A stretch of 41,330 nucleotides of DNA from an uncultured bacterium (GCA_903901855.1 CAIUSP010000056.1:1-41330), one strand, 5' to 3'; positions 13,829 through 23,543 are shown, counted from the first letter of the stretch. Made by a program: numbers and translations. The notes: a model not told the origin generated them from the sequence alone.

Positions 13829-16086
13829 CACGAGCTCGGGGTGACACGATAGGCATCGAACACCGACTCGATCTGGCGGAGGCGAGTGACGCACTGCTTC
13901 AGTTGATCGACGTCACCGACCTCCACCACGAATCGGTTCTTCACCATCGGATGGGAGGTCGAACAGTTGGCGCCGATGATGTTGACCCCCTCCTCGGCGA
14001 AGGTTCGAGTGAGATCCTCGAGCAATCTGACCCGGTCCCATGCATCTACCTGCAACTCGACCCGGAAAGCACTCTCGTTCCCGCCCTGCCAGGAAACGGG
14101 AACGAACCTCTCCGGAGACTTGCGCAGGGCCTGCAGGTTCTTGCAGTCCTCACGGTGGACCGTGATCCCCTTGCCCAGAGAGACATAGCCGGCGATGGGG
14201 TCGCCGGGGACCGGCCGGCAACACTTCGCCAACCGCACCGCCACGTTGTCTGCCCCTTCGACCTTGATTCCGAAAGAGGTCGAGTCGAGTGTTCGCCTCC
14301 GCGACTCATCGGCTCCTTCGAGCAGACCCTCCGCCGGCGGCTTCTCAACCTCTTCCCCTCGCTTCAGGCGTTGGAGCAATTTCGTGACGACGACCCGACT
14401 GGAGATCTTCGACTCACCGATCGCGATGTAGAAGTCATCGGCCTTCTTGAAGCCCATCTCCCTGATCACGTCGACCAGCAGGGGCGAACCAGACATCTTC
14501 TGATGCGGAATGCCCTTCTTCCGCAGGCCCTGGGCGAGTTCATCCCGACCACGCTTTTCCGCATCCTCACGGCTCTCACTACGGAACCAGGCACTGATCT
14601 TCTCCCGTGCCCGGGATGTACGCACCAGCTCGAGCCAGTCACGGGAGGGGCCGCGACCCTGCTTGGAGGTCTGGACCTCGACGATGTCGCCGCTCTGGAG
14701 CCGGTAGTGGAGCGGAACCATCTTTCCGTTCACCTTCGCGCCCACGCAGCGGTGGCCGACATCGGTGTGGACCGAGTAGGCGAAGTCCAGCGGAGTCGAA
14801 CCGGCTGAGAGGCTCTTGACCTCACCCTGGGGAGTGAAGACGTAGACCTCGTCCTCGAACAGATCCTCTTTGAGGGCGGCCAGGAACTCGCCTGGATCGC
14901 CGTCACCTTCGACCTCGAGCAAGCGTCTCAGCCAGGTCATCTTCTCCTTGGCTACATCCTCTCCCGAGCCACCCTCCTTGTAGACGACATGCGCGGCGAT
15001 TCCGTATTCGGCCAACTCATGCATCTCCCGCGTCCGGATCTGGATCTCCAATGGCCGGCCCTCGGGGCCGATAACCGTCGTGTGAAGTGCCTGATACATG
15101 TTCGCCCGCGGCATGGCGATCATGTCCTTGAAGCGGCCCGGCAGTGGCTTCCAGAGGGAATGGATCACGCCGATGGCGCCGTAACAGTCCTTGACCGACT
15201 CGACGATCACTCTCATCGCCGTCAGATCGAAGATCTCGTTGAACTCCTTCCCCCTTCGGGTCATCTTCGTATAGATCGAATAGAAGTGCTTGGCCCGGCC
15301 TGAGATCTCGGCTTCGATCCCGAGGGCGGCAAGCTCCGCTGCAACCGTCTCCCCCGCAGATGCCACATATGACTCACGCTCCAGTCGTTGCTGGGCCACC
15401 AGTTGTTTGATCTCCTCGTACTTGCGGGGATGGAGCGTTGCAAACGCGAGATCCTCCAACTCCCACTTGATCGCATGGATTCCGAGGCGATGGGCAAGGG
15501 GCGCGAATACCTCCAGGGTCTCACGTGCCTTCTCGGTCTGCTTCTGCTTCGGCAGGGCTCCGATCGTGCGCATGTTGTGGAGACGATCTGCGAGTTTGAT
15601 CAGGATCACCCTGATGTCACTCGCCATCGCGACCATCATCTTGCGGTAATTCTCAGCCTGCCGCTCGTCGCGACTACGAAAGGTGATCTCGGTCAGTTTC
15701 GTCACCCCGTCGACCAACTGAGCCACGGTATCCCCGAACTCCCCCCTTACCTCTTCGATGCTGGCGGTGGTGTCCTCCACGGTGTCGTGGAGCAGCGCAG
15801 CCGCAATCGTCTCGGAGTCGAGCCTGAGCTCGGCGCAGATCTGGGCCACCTCGAGCGGATGGGTGATGAACCGCTCTCCAGACTGCCTGAGCTGGTCAGC
15901 GTGTTGGCGGCCGGCGAACTCGTAGGCACGCTCGATCAATCCACGATCGGCCTGAGGCCCGGCGCTGTGTTCCTCGATGACCGCGAACAAATCCTGAAGC
16001 GAACCCTGCTCCGCATCCGGACTCCCAGCGCCCGAAATCCGAGGACTGCTCACGCCTCGACCTGTTTGTCCGATCCTGCCTTCCAT
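13828..16086 (-). CDS. rel: Bifunctional (p)ppGpp synthetase/hydrolase RelA/SpoT
   Basis: 752 residues from ATG 16086, the usual length for long Rel proteins. The HD hydrolase domain is intact (FITHPLEVAQICAEL, then ALLHDTVEDT near residue 100, and IKLADRLHNMRT). The synthetase domain has KHFYSIYTKMTRRGKEF, DLTAMRVIVESVKDCYG and GRFKDMIAMPRANMYQALHT; the Arg-x-Lys-Asp form is that of bifunctional Rel enzymes. Then come TGS (DEVYVFTPQGEVKSLSAGSTPLDFAYSVH), helical, zinc-finger (AKCCRPVPGDPI) and ACT domains. It makes and degrades the stringent alarmone. Upstream in-frame codons would extend it into recJ and are less likely. It is 31 bases downstream of recJ. Confidence 0.96.
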   Translation of the reverse strand: MEGRIGQTGRGVSSPRISGAGSPDAEQGSLQDLFAVIEEHSAGPQADRGLIERAYEFAGRQHADQLRQSGERFITHPLEVAQICAELRLDSETIAAALLHDTVEDTTASIEEVRGEFGDTVAQLVDGVTKLTEITFRSRDERQAENYRKMMVAMASDIRVILIKLADRLHNMRTIGALPKQKQTEKARETLEVFAPLAHRLGIHAIKWELEDLAFATLHPRKYEEIKQLVAQQRLERESYVASAGETVAAELAALGIEAEISGRAKHFYSIYTKMTRRGKEFNEIFDLTAMRVIVESVKDCYGAIGVIHSLWKPLPGRFKDMIAMPRANMYQALHTTVIGPEGRPLEIQIRTREMHELAEYGIAAHVVYKEGGSGEDVAKEKMTWLRRLLEVEGDGDPGEFLAALKEDLFEDEVYVFTPQGEVKSLSAGSTPLDFAYSVHTDVGHRCVGAKVNGKMVPLHYRLQSGDIVEVQTSKQGRGPSRDWLELVRTSRAREKISAWFRSESREDAEKRGRDELAQGLRKKGIPHQKMSGSPLLVDVIREMGFKKADDFYIAIGESKISSRVVVTKLLQRLKRGEEVEKPPAEGLLEGADESRRRTLDSTSFGIKVEGADNVAVRLAKCCRPVPGDPIAGYVSLGKGITVHREDCKNLQALRKSPERFVPVSWQGGNESAFRVELQVDAWDRVRLLEDLTRTFAEEGVNIIGANCSTSHPMVKNRFVVEVGDVDQLKQCVTRLRQIESVFDAYRVTPSS

Positions 16087-16117
16087 CCGAGACAGGGTAC
16101 GGCCTGGAGACGGCGGG

Positions 16118-18721
16118 TCAGGCGGCCTCGGCCATAATTCCTGCATTCGCATCCGCGGCCTCGACGAGATACTCACCTGCACGCTCGCGATAGGCCTCGG
16201 CCAAACGAAAGACCTCAGACTCCTCCAGTTGCCGGCCGCCAGGAGAGATCGAAGGAACCGGGCGGGAAGAGGAGGGATCGAACGAGATCTGACCAGCCTC
16301 CTCGAGCGCTCTCAGTGCACGCCCCACGGCCTCAGGGGGACGGGTTCTGGCTGGCTCATCCCTACGGAGAGCATGCTCGAACTCCTCCGGAGAAGCCATC
16401 CCATCTACCCCCTCGAGCGCCCGCCATATCTCCACAGCCACCGAACGCAGAGCCCAACGGAGGTCGAGGGCCGCCTTTGCCGCTGAGGTGTCCCTACGGT
16501 GCCAGAGCAGGTGGAGGAAGCCCGCTCCGCCCGCATTGCCGCCTTGGCTCGCGAGCACATCCAGATGGCTGGATTCGAAAGGGGGGTCGACCACCGCGAT
16601 GTGCATGAAGTGCGTGATCTCTGCCCGACGCCCCAACACAGCGTCCCAATCAGCGAACACGACGCCGCCTGGTCGGATCTCGGTCTGGAGAGCCTCCGAC
16701 CGAGCTGCGCCAGGTGCAATCGACGGAAGCCCACCGCCTATCCGTGAGGGGTCAGCTGCCGCAACCAAACCTCTGCGCATGATGGCGTCACAGGAGACCA
16801 CCAGAACCGAGTCGCCGGTCGAGACGAGGTCGAGCACTGCGGGAATCACGGGGGCACTGCGCCTGTCGACTACTCGCCGGTCCAGACCGCCCTGGTCGGC
16901 CTCCCTCGATGCTGTGTCCGGCGGAAGAGGATCTGACGCCCCTGCAGCAAGGCGTTTCCACCAAATCTCGCTGTCGAGCATGACTGCTGAGATCTCGAGT
17001 GGATCCCCGTCAACTGTCGCCGGAAGCGGGACGACCTCTCGCGCCACCACCCGCGCCTCGACGCTGTCGTTCCAGCGATTCACATCGACCTCGACCTCTA
17101 CGTCCACGGGCACGTCGCCCAACCTCTCGAGCTCCCCGGCGAGCCCGAATCCCACACCCTTGATCTTCGCTGAGCCGCTGTGCAGATCGAAGCTCGCATG
17201 CTTTCCGTCCTTGCCCATGGCCCTGAGCGATCCGAGTTTCGCCGATGGGAAGAGGAGCCTCGGACGAGGATTGCCCATTCCGAACGGCTCCAGTCGATCG
17301 AGCTGCTCGGCGAACTCCATGTCGATACCGTCGCCTCCCGCACCGACGATCCCATCGATCTCGGTCACCTTCTCCGGTGGCTCGCCACCGAGCATCTCGA
17401 GCGCCTTGCCCGTAAAGGCGTCACGGAAACTGTCCACCTGATCAGCGCGGATCTCTAGGCCAGCCGCCATCTTGTGGCCGCCGAATCGCTCGAGGAACTC
17501 GCCTCCTGCCGAGATTCCGTCGAGAAGATCGAACCCGGGAATACTCCGGCCCGACCCCCTGCCGGTGCCTTGGTCGAGAGCGATGAGTACGACCGGTTTC
17601 CAGTACTTCTCCACCAATCTCGAAGCAACGATTCCTACCACGCCGGGATGCCACCCCTCGCCGGCGATCACCAGCGCGGGAGCCTCCAATTGCTCTTCGC
17701 TCAGCTCACGTCTTGAAGCCTCAGCACCGTTCATGACTTCTCGCTCGACAGCGCGTCGTTCGACATTTGCCCGATTCAACTCCTCACCGATTGCTGCTGC
17801 CCGGGCTGGCTCGGTGCTCAGCATCAGCTCCACGCCTGCATCAGCTCGGTAGAGACGTCCTGCAGCGTTGATGCGGGGGGCGAGTCGGAAGCCCAAGGCT
17901 CCTGCGTCGACCTCGTCCGCGGATACGGCAGCGGCATCCATCAGCGCACGCATTCCGATCCTCGGCGATGTGCGCATCCTGTTCAGGCCTCTCTGAACCA
18001 GACTCCGATTCTCATCGATCAATGGCACCAGGTCGGCAACCGTGGCGAGCGCGACGAGATCGATGCCTTCGTCTGACTCGATGCCGGACTCGCTCCTCAG
18101 TGCACTCGCGAGCTTGTAGGCGACACCAGCTCCGCAGAGCCCCGTGAACGGGTAACCACCCAGTGCGGGATGGATCACCGGGCAGTCCGGCAGATCACGT
18201 GGTGGTTCGTGGTGATCTGTGATGACAGAGTCGATTCCGTTCTCACGGAGGAGCGCGACCTCATCTCGTGATCCGATCCCGCAATCGACGGTGATCATCA
18301 ACGAGGTGCCACGGGCGAGCATCTCGTCGATGCTGACCTGGCTGACTCCATAGCCTCCCCCACGTCGATCCGGCAGGAACCAGTCGACCGTTGCACCCAT
18401 CTCGCGCAGGCACTCGACCATGATCGAGGTGGCGCACACGCCGTCGGCATCGTAATCACCGTGGACCGTGATCAGCTCTCCACAGCGGGCAACCTGGATG
18501 ATGCGCTCTACCGCTTCGTCCATGCCCTCGAGGAGGAACGGATCGTTTTCGGGCTCGCCGTCGATCAACTCGCGCACGGCCTCCGGCGTATTCAACCCAC
18601 GGCGCACCAGAGCGGCCGCGATCGGCAGCCGGAGACCCAGACGCTCGGAGACCTCCAACGCAGAAGCGAAGTCGTAAGGGGCCGCGGTGAATCTGGGCCG
18701 TGGCAGGGAGTGGTGTTCCAT
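16118..18721 (-). CDS. recJ: Single-stranded-DNA exonuclease RecJ with long C-terminal extension
   Basis: An 867-residue DHH/DHHA1 phosphoesterase. The N-terminal core shows TVHGDYDADGVCATS (motif I), MITVDCGIGSRDEV, VITDHHEPP (the DHH motif) and GLCGAGVAYKLAS; the DHHA1 part includes PRINAAGRL, WHPGVVGIVASRLVEKYWKP, GRGSGRSIPGFDL and FGGHKMAAGLEI. RecJ degrades 5'-ended single strands in recombination and mismatch or base repair. About 290 residues after the OB-like domain form an extension comparable in position to the RecJ C-terminal domain of Bacillus-type proteins. There is no Shine-Dalgarno: TAGGCT lies seven bases before the ATG, indicating a leaderless mRNA and an internal promoter for recJ-rel. 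Confidence 0.95.
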   Translation of the reverse strand: MEHHSLPRPRFTAAPYDFASALEVSERLGLRLPIAAALVRRGLNTPEAVRELIDGEPENDPFLLEGMDEAVERIIQVARCGELITVHGDYDADGVCATSIMVECLREMGATVDWFLPDRRGGGYGVSQVSIDEMLARGTSLMITVDCGIGSRDEVALLRENGIDSVITDHHEPPRDLPDCPVIHPALGGYPFTGLCGAGVAYKLASALRSESGIESDEGIDLVALATVADLVPLIDENRSLVQRGLNRMRTSPRIGMRALMDAAAVSADEVDAGALGFRLAPRINAAGRLYRADAGVELMLSTEPARAAAIGEELNRANVERRAVEREVMNGAEASRRELSEEQLEAPALVIAGEGWHPGVVGIVASRLVEKYWKPVVLIALDQGTGRGSGRSIPGFDLLDGISAGGEFLERFGGHKMAAGLEIRADQVDSFRDAFTGKALEMLGGEPPEKVTEIDGIVGAGGDGIDMEFAEQLDRLEPFGMGNPRPRLLFPSAKLGSLRAMGKDGKHASFDLHSGSAKIKGVGFGLAGELERLGDVPVDVEVEVDVNRWNDSVEARVVAREVVPLPATVDGDPLEISAVMLDSEIWWKRLAAGASDPLPPDTASREADQGGLDRRVVDRRSAPVIPAVLDLVSTGDSVLVVSCDAIMRRGLVAAADPSRIGGGLPSIAPGAARSEALQTEIRPGGVVFADWDAVLGRRAEITHFMHIAVVDPPFESSHLDVLASQGGNAGGAGFLHLLWHRRDTSAAKAALDLRWALRSVAVEIWRALEGVDGMASPEEFEHALRRDEPARTRPPEAVGRALRALEEAGQISFDPSSSRPVPSISPGGRQLEESEVFRLAEAYRERAGEYLVEAADANAGIMAEAA

Positions 18722-18728
18722 TCCCAGC

Positions 18729-18734
18729 AGCCTA
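18729..18734 (-). promoter_or_regulatory. Probable -10 box of a leaderless recJ transcript
   Basis: TAGGCT on the minus strand, seven bases before the recJ ATG, in a context almost the same as that of rnz. Confidence 0.55.
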
Positions 18735-18760
18735 AGGCGACTAGCCGACGCGGTGATCGA

Positions 18761-19042
18761 TCAGGCGGTCGGGGACTGCCCGGAAGCCTGCTCCTTGCGG
18801 ATTCCAAGCCAGTAGATGAAGGCGAGGCCGCCGGCAACACCAGGAAGGGCGAACAGGGCTGTCGCCAGGCTCGTCTCCCCGATCCCCCAGCCGAGTGCGA
18901 TCTGCGCGATGGCACCGGTGATGACCGCACCAGTCACCGAACCGAGGAATGCACCAACGATGCCACCCCAGAAGCGGTCGGGTACGAACACCGTCATGTG
19001 CCACAACGCCACTCCCATCGTGAACCAGACGAGCAGAGCCAT
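18761..19042 (-). CDS. Small integral membrane protein, unknown function
   Basis: A 93-residue protein with three hydrophobic stretches (MALLVWFTMGVALWHMTVF; GGIVGAFLGSVTGAVITGAI; TALFALPGVAGGLAFIYWL) and a short polar tail RKEQASGQSPTA. The Gly-rich middle helix resembles GlsB/YeaQ-type small membrane proteins, but the similarity is loose and I do not name it. An AGGAA lies immediately before the ATG; the gap to the secDF stop is three bases, so it is almost certainly co-transcribed and probably co-translated with secDF. An overlapping reading frame in the same region is a shadow. Confidence 0.7.
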   Translation of the reverse strand: MALLVWFTMGVALWHMTVFVPDRFWGGIVGAFLGSVTGAVITGAIAQIALGWGIGETSLATALFALPGVAGGLAFIYWLGIRKEQASGQSPTA

Positions 19043-19045
19043 TTC

Positions 19046-21940
19046 CTATTTGCCCCCCCTCTTCTTCTTGCCCCGACGCTCCCGGACCTTCTTGAGTGCT
19101 TCAGCGCTCGCGTCGGATAGATCCGGCGACTCCTCGGCCACGGCGTCACCCTCTTCAGGTCCGGGCGCTTCCGGCGGTGGCTCGACCACGGGGACCGGAG
19201 ATGGCTGATCGCCCATCACGCCGGGGATGGGAGAGGTCGAAGGCGGCGGGCCAGCTGCCGGCTCCGCATCGGATGCTGCGGATGGCTGCTCATCACGGTC
19301 TGAGCCGGAGGCGTCCTCGGGAGCGATCTTCGCGACCATGCTGTCATCGGGGAACGGCGGCACGGTCCCCAGCTGCTGCTCGATCCGATCTCTCCTGCGG
19401 CGGTATTGGGGCTCCCGCTCCTTCCAGGCCGTGAGCACGGGTGTCGCGATGAAGATGGACGAGTAGGTTCCTGACGCTATGCCGATCATCATCGCGAAGG
19501 CGAAGTCCTTCAAGGTGGCCCCGCCGAAGATGAACAGCACGCCCACCAGGAAGACGCTCGACAAACCGGTGATCAGTGATCTGGTCAAGACCTCACTCAT
19601 CGACTTGTTGACGATCTGGGAGAAGGCAGCGCGCGGCAACCGTGGAACGTTTTCACGCACGCGGTCGAACACGATCACCGTGTCATAGAGCGAGTAACCC
19701 AGGATCGTGAGGAACGCTGCCACTGTTCCACTGGTCACCTCTCGCCCAGAGAGGGAGTAGACGCCTGCGGTGATCAGAACATCGTGGATCACGGCGATGA
19801 TCACGGGTACCGCGTACTTCGGCTCGAATCGGATGGCGACGTAGCCGCAGATCACGAGCAGGGAGAAGAGGATCGCCAAGGCAGCGCCCTGCGCCACCTG
19901 CGCCCCGAAGGTCGGGCCGACGGTCGTGTTGTCGAAGGTAGTGACGCCGTAGGCCTCATTCAGGACCGGTTGGATCTCTGTTGCCTGACTTGGTGAAAGG
20001 TTCGCCTCGATCTTGAATCCGTTCTGACCCAAATCTTCCGAGGTCACTTCGGTGATCTGGGCCTGCCCAGTGTTGGGCACCCCACCCGCTGCGAGTGTCG
20101 AGCGCACCTCTTCGATCGTCGTGGACTCCTCGAGGCCGACCGTCACACTGCTCCCCGACTCGAAGTCCAAGCCGAAGTTGAACTGGCTGACCGCGAACGA
20201 GATCGCGCCCACCAGGAGGATCGCTCCCGAGACCGAGAAGAACCACTTCGAAGCCCCAGCGAAGTCGAACCTCCAGCGGACCCGCTCTTCGCCCGCTCCG
20301 ATCAGCTTGCCCGACTCGAGGAGCTTGGACTGGCCGAATACTCCCAAGAAGGCCTGAGTGAAGACCACGGCGGTGAATAGCGAGACGATCGTTCCTATGC
20401 CGAGGGTGAAGGCGAATCCCTTGACCCCCGAGGTGGCAAGGACGAAGAGGATGAAAGCCGTGATCAGGGTGATCACGTTTGCGTCGATGATCGTCGCGAT
20501 CCCCTTCCGGTATCCGGTCGCTATCGCGGAACGTATCGAACGCCCGGTCCTGAACTCCTCCTTGATCCGCTCGAATATGACGATGTTCGAGTCCGCCGCG
20601 ACACCGATCGTCAAGATCAGACCTGCGATACCCGGGAGCGTCAGGGTGATCGGGATCAGCTTGACCAGGGCGAAGAAGAAGGCTGCGTATACGAGCAATC
20701 CAACCGAGGCAACCACGCCGAGGAAGCGGTAGTACAGGATGAGGAACAGCAGAACGAGGAGCAAACCGGCGATACCCGCTCGCAGGCCCTGCTCGAGTGC
20801 GGTCTGTCCGAGCGTAGCCGACACGGTGGTCTGGCTGATCAACTTCAAGTCGATCGGCAGCGCACCGATCTGGAGGAAGTTCGCCAGGTCCTGCGCCTCC
20901 TGGATATTGAAGTTCCCTTCGATCTGGGCCCCAGTGCGACCGTCGATTCCCGCAGGGTTGTCGACGAAGTTGATGATCGGTCTCGACACGACCTCCTTGT
21001 CGAGCACCACCGCGAAGCTGCCGGAGAACTGAGAGGCCTGGAGCGAGTTGCCGGCCGTACCAGGGGGCGCGTTGCTGAGACCTCGCTCTGCGATCCGACG
21101 CGTCACATCCTGGAACGCCTGCTGACCCTTCTCGGTGAACGAGAAGGTGACGATCGGCTGATTGGTGGTGGGGTCGAAGCCCTGCTTGGGGTCCCGGAGA
21201 TCGTTTCCACTCAGCTCCGGTCGATCCTTGATCACGTAGTAGCCCCGGAGGCCGGTCTTGGATTCGTCTATCTCGGCCGTATTCGGATCGTCAGGGGGCG
21301 CCTCGGCCTGCACGACGATCGTTCCCTGCGGCACCTCGATGATCTCTCGATTGGCCTTGTCAGGGAGCGATTCCGGGTCGAGATACAGATCCGCCCTCGT
21401 CGCTGCCGGACCAGCCGCAATTTCCTTGGTGGTCGCATCGAACAGGTAGTAGGTGGGACCCGACGCCGTGCACTGACCGTCAGGGCATTCCGGCTTCTGT
21501 TTCGAGGCCAGCTGCACAGCGTCGTACAGGCTCGTTATCGGTGTACTGGTCCCGTTCGTAGCGCCCGGCTCCGCGATCACATTCGGTTCCCAGTCGTAGA
21601 AGTAGAGCTGTGCGGTAGTACCGACCTGGTCTTTGGCCCGATCCGCATTGCTCACGTCCGGAAGGGAGACCCTGATCGAGTCAGCTCCTACCCTGGAGAT
21701 CTCGGGCTCAGCGACACCGAGCTTGTCGGTCCTCTTGCGAATGATCTCGATCGACCGATCGATATCCTGGCCGTCGATCTTCGGGTTCTGGGGCGTTGGC
21801 CGGCCCTGATAGACGAGTTCGGTTCCACCGCGGAGATCGAGGCCGAGGACGGTCGGCTTGCTGAGGATCACGACCAGAGACGCCGCGAAGAGCCCGGCCA
21901 CGAAGAGCAGGACGAAGAGGTTGCGTCGCCGGCTACCCAC
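19046..21940 (-). CDS. secDF: Protein translocase subunit SecDF (fused SecD and SecF)
   Basis: A 964-residue single chain. The SecD half begins with a membrane helix and PTVLGLDLRGGTELVYQG (the DLRGG motif), a periplasmic P1 region with repeated Asp/Pro-rich inserts, then five helices including PGIAGLILTIGVAADSNIVI and the cytoplasmic loop FERIKEEFRTGRSIRSA. The SecF half starts near residue 575 with NFGLDFESGSSVTVGLEE, and its helices include LGYSLYDTVIVFDRVREN. SecDF uses the proton gradient to complete Sec-dependent export. Many actinobacteria have separate secD and secF; here they are one open frame. The last about 110 residues are a Pro/Glu/Asp-rich tail ending in a basic cluster (RERRGKKKRGGK). 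GTG 21940 has GGAG at good spacing and follows the upstream stop by two bases. Confidence 0.95.
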   Translation of the reverse strand: MGSRRRNLFVLLFVAGLFAASLVVILSKPTVLGLDLRGGTELVYQGRPTPQNPKIDGQDIDRSIEIIRKRTDKLGVAEPEISRVGADSIRVSLPDVSNADRAKDQVGTTAQLYFYDWEPNVIAEPGATNGTSTPITSLYDAVQLASKQKPECPDGQCTASGPTYYLFDATTKEIAAGPAATRADLYLDPESLPDKANREIIEVPQGTIVVQAEAPPDDPNTAEIDESKTGLRGYYVIKDRPELSGNDLRDPKQGFDPTTNQPIVTFSFTEKGQQAFQDVTRRIAERGLSNAPPGTAGNSLQASQFSGSFAVVLDKEVVSRPIINFVDNPAGIDGRTGAQIEGNFNIQEAQDLANFLQIGALPIDLKLISQTTVSATLGQTALEQGLRAGIAGLLLVLLFLILYYRFLGVVASVGLLVYAAFFFALVKLIPITLTLPGIAGLILTIGVAADSNIVIFERIKEEFRTGRSIRSAIATGYRKGIATIIDANVITLITAFILFVLATSGVKGFAFTLGIGTIVSLFTAVVFTQAFLGVFGQSKLLESGKLIGAGEERVRWRFDFAGASKWFFSVSGAILLVGAISFAVSQFNFGLDFESGSSVTVGLEESTTIEEVRSTLAAGGVPNTGQAQITEVTSEDLGQNGFKIEANLSPSQATEIQPVLNEAYGVTTFDNTTVGPTFGAQVAQGAALAILFSLLVICGYVAIRFEPKYAVPVIIAVIHDVLITAGVYSLSGREVTSGTVAAFLTILGYSLYDTVIVFDRVRENVPRLPRAAFSQIVNKSMSEVLTRSLITGLSSVFLVGVLFIFGGATLKDFAFAMMIGIASGTYSSIFIATPVLTAWKEREPQYRRRRDRIEQQLGTVPPFPDDSMVAKIAPEDASGSDRDEQPSAASDAEPAAGPPPSTSPIPGVMGDQPSPVPVVEPPPEAPGPEEGDAVAEESPDLSDASAEALKKVRERRGKKKRGGK

Positions 21941-21942
21941 GC

Positions 21943-22428
21943 TCAGCTGGACTCCGGTGTGAGGACGAGCAGGAGCCCGCCGTCATCGTCATAGGCAGGA
22001 AAGAGATCTGCCACGGCCTCGGTCGGGAGATCTCCCTCGGCCCGAACCTTGACCTTCTTGCCCAGTGACCGAACACCCCACTCGAGGGTGGTGTCTACGG
22101 GGTCGCTTCCGGAATCTGGTCCGCCCGGGTCCGTGCCGGGCTCTGTGTCCCGCCACTCCAGGCCGAGGACCTCCTTCACGGGGCGACCGATCACGTCCTC
22201 GTCGCTCAAGCCGGTCAGTTCGAATGCTCCGCGGCCGAGGCCGAGCACCTTCCCGTCGCTGTCGCAGGCGAAGAATGCCGCTCCGGGAGCGACCATGTAG
22301 TCATCGAGCAACTCGAACACGAAGGCCGAACCGCACTCGGAACACCCACGCGGGCGAGACGAGAAACCGGCGGTCCGCTCTCCTCCCTGCTCCCTGTGTC
22401 CACAGTTGGGACAGATGAAAAATGGCAT
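21943..22428 (-). CDS. Zinc-ribbon plus PAS-like domain protein, unknown role
   Basis: A 161-residue protein. The N-terminus has a zinc-ribbon pattern, FICPNCGHRE and RGCSECGSAF (two Cys-x2-Cys pairs). The following segment YMVAPGAAFFACDSDGKVLG, then GAFELTGLSDEDVIGRPVKEVLGL, is a PAS-like sensory fold with its typical Gly-Arg-Pro turn. A short acidic linker (DTEPGTDPGGPDSGSD) leads to LPAYDDDGGLLLVL-type strands at the end. No output domain (kinase, cyclase, HTH) is present. It sits between ruvB and secDF, where yajC often lies in other bacteria, and is not related to YajC. TAGCCT six bases before the ATG suggests a leaderless start and a promoter internal to the ruv-sec run. Confidence 0.7.
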   Translation of the reverse strand: MPFFICPNCGHREQGGERTAGFSSRPRGCSECGSAFVFELLDDYMVAPGAAFFACDSDGKVLGLGRGAFELTGLSDEDVIGRPVKEVLGLEWRDTEPGTDPGGPDSGSDPVDTTLEWGVRSLGKKVKVRAEGDLPTEAVADLFPAYDDDGGLLLVLTPESS

Positions 22429-22434
22429 CGAGCA

Positions 22435-22440
22435 AGGCTA
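22435..22440 (-). promoter_or_regulatory. Probable -10 box of a leaderless transcript for the PAS/zinc-ribbon gene and secDF
   Basis: TAGCCT on the minus strand, six bases before the ATG at 22428; no Shine-Dalgarno lies between. Confidence 0.5.
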
Positions 22441-22475
22441 GCGAGACTCAGGCGTGACTGAGGTGGCGCCGGCTC

Positions 22476-23543
22476 TCAGAAGAGCGTGGCGTGGCCCTCT
22501 GGCATCTCGATCCCGAGATGCTCGTAGCCGCGCTCACAAAGCACTCTGCCCCGCGGCGTGCGTTTGATCAGACCCTGCTGGAGCAGGAATGGCTCGGTGA
22601 CGTCCTCGATCGTGTCGGCCTCCTCGCCCATAGCCACAGCGAGAGTCGAGAGTCCCACCGGCCCCCCGTTGAACTTCTCGGCCATCAACTCGAGCATGCG
22701 GCGATCGTGTCGGTCCAGTCCGGCGCCGTCCACCTCGAGCATCTCGAGCGCCTCGACCGCTATCCGATCGGTGACGTGACCGGACCCTTTGACCTCCGCG
22801 AAGTCCCTCACGCGGCGGAGAAGGCGGTTGGCGACCCTCGGTGTCCCTCTGGAGCGCGCAGCGATCTCGGCGGCACCACCCGCCTCGATCTCGACCCCGA
22901 GGATTCCGGCTGACCGGATCACGATCGCGTCGAGATCCTGAGGTGAGTAGTGCTCGAGTCGGTGGCAGACTCCAAACCGGTCCCGAAGAGGCGTGGTCAG
23001 AAGACCCGTGCGGGTGGTGGCGCCGATCAGGGTGAACTCCGGTAGATCGAGGGTCACGGTGCGGGCTCCCACCCCCTGTCCCAGCACCACCGGCAGATTG
23101 CGGTCCTCCATCGCCGGATAGAGGGTCTCTTCTACGGCGCGCCCGAGCCGATGGATCTCGTCGACGAAGAAGACACTGCCCGGCTCCAGAGCAGTCAGGA
23201 AAGCAGCGATATCGGCCTTCCGCTCGAGTGCAGGACCCGCTGTCTGGATCATCGGTACGCCCATCTCCGAGGCGATGATGTGCGCGAGAGAGGTCTTGCC
23301 GAGTCCGGGTGGACCGGCCAGGAGGACATGATCCAATGCTTCGCCTCGCTTCTTGGCCGCCTCTATGAAGACAGCCAGCTGCTCGGTGACCTGAACCTGA
23401 TTTACGAAGTCGGCCAGGGTCTGAGGGCGAAGAGTGCTGTCGAAATCCTCATCGGGCTCCGTTGCGCGTGAATCGTGGATCTTGATCTCGTCCGCGCCAG
23501 GGGTCTTTATCCCCTCCCCGGGCCTGAAGTCTTCCACGCTCAC
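22476..23543 (-). CDS. ruvB: Holliday junction branch-migration ATPase RuvB
   Basis: A 355-residue AAA+ protein. Walker A is [20 protein letters not shown], Walker B is [11 protein letters not shown], sensor 1 is [21 protein letters not shown] and sensor 2 is [17 protein letters not shown]. The C-terminal winged helix follows and contains [11 protein letters not shown] and [11 protein letters not shown]. With RuvA it drives branch migration of Holliday junctions. The GTG at 23543 overlaps the ruvA stop by four bases (GTGA), showing coupling; the first about 25 residues are a variable acidic lead-in common in actinobacterial RuvB. Confidence 0.98.
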   Translation of the reverse strand: MSVEDFRPGEGIKTPGADEIKIHDSRATEPDEDFDSTLRPQTLADFVNQVQVTEQLAVFIEAAKKRGEALDHVLLAGPPGLGKTSLAHIIASEMGVPMIQTAGPALERKADIAAFLTALEPGSVFFVDEIHRLGRAVEETLYPAMEDRNLPVVLGQGVGARTVTLDLPEFTLIGATTRTGLLTTPLRDRFGVCHRLEHYSPQDLDAIVIRSAGILGVEIEAGGAAEIAARSRGTPRVANRLLRRVRDFAEVKGSGHVTDRIAVEALEMLEVDGAGLDRHDRRMLELMAEKFNGGPVGLSTLAVAMGEEADTIEDVTEPFLLQQGLIKRTPRGRVLCERGYEHLGIEMPEGHATLF

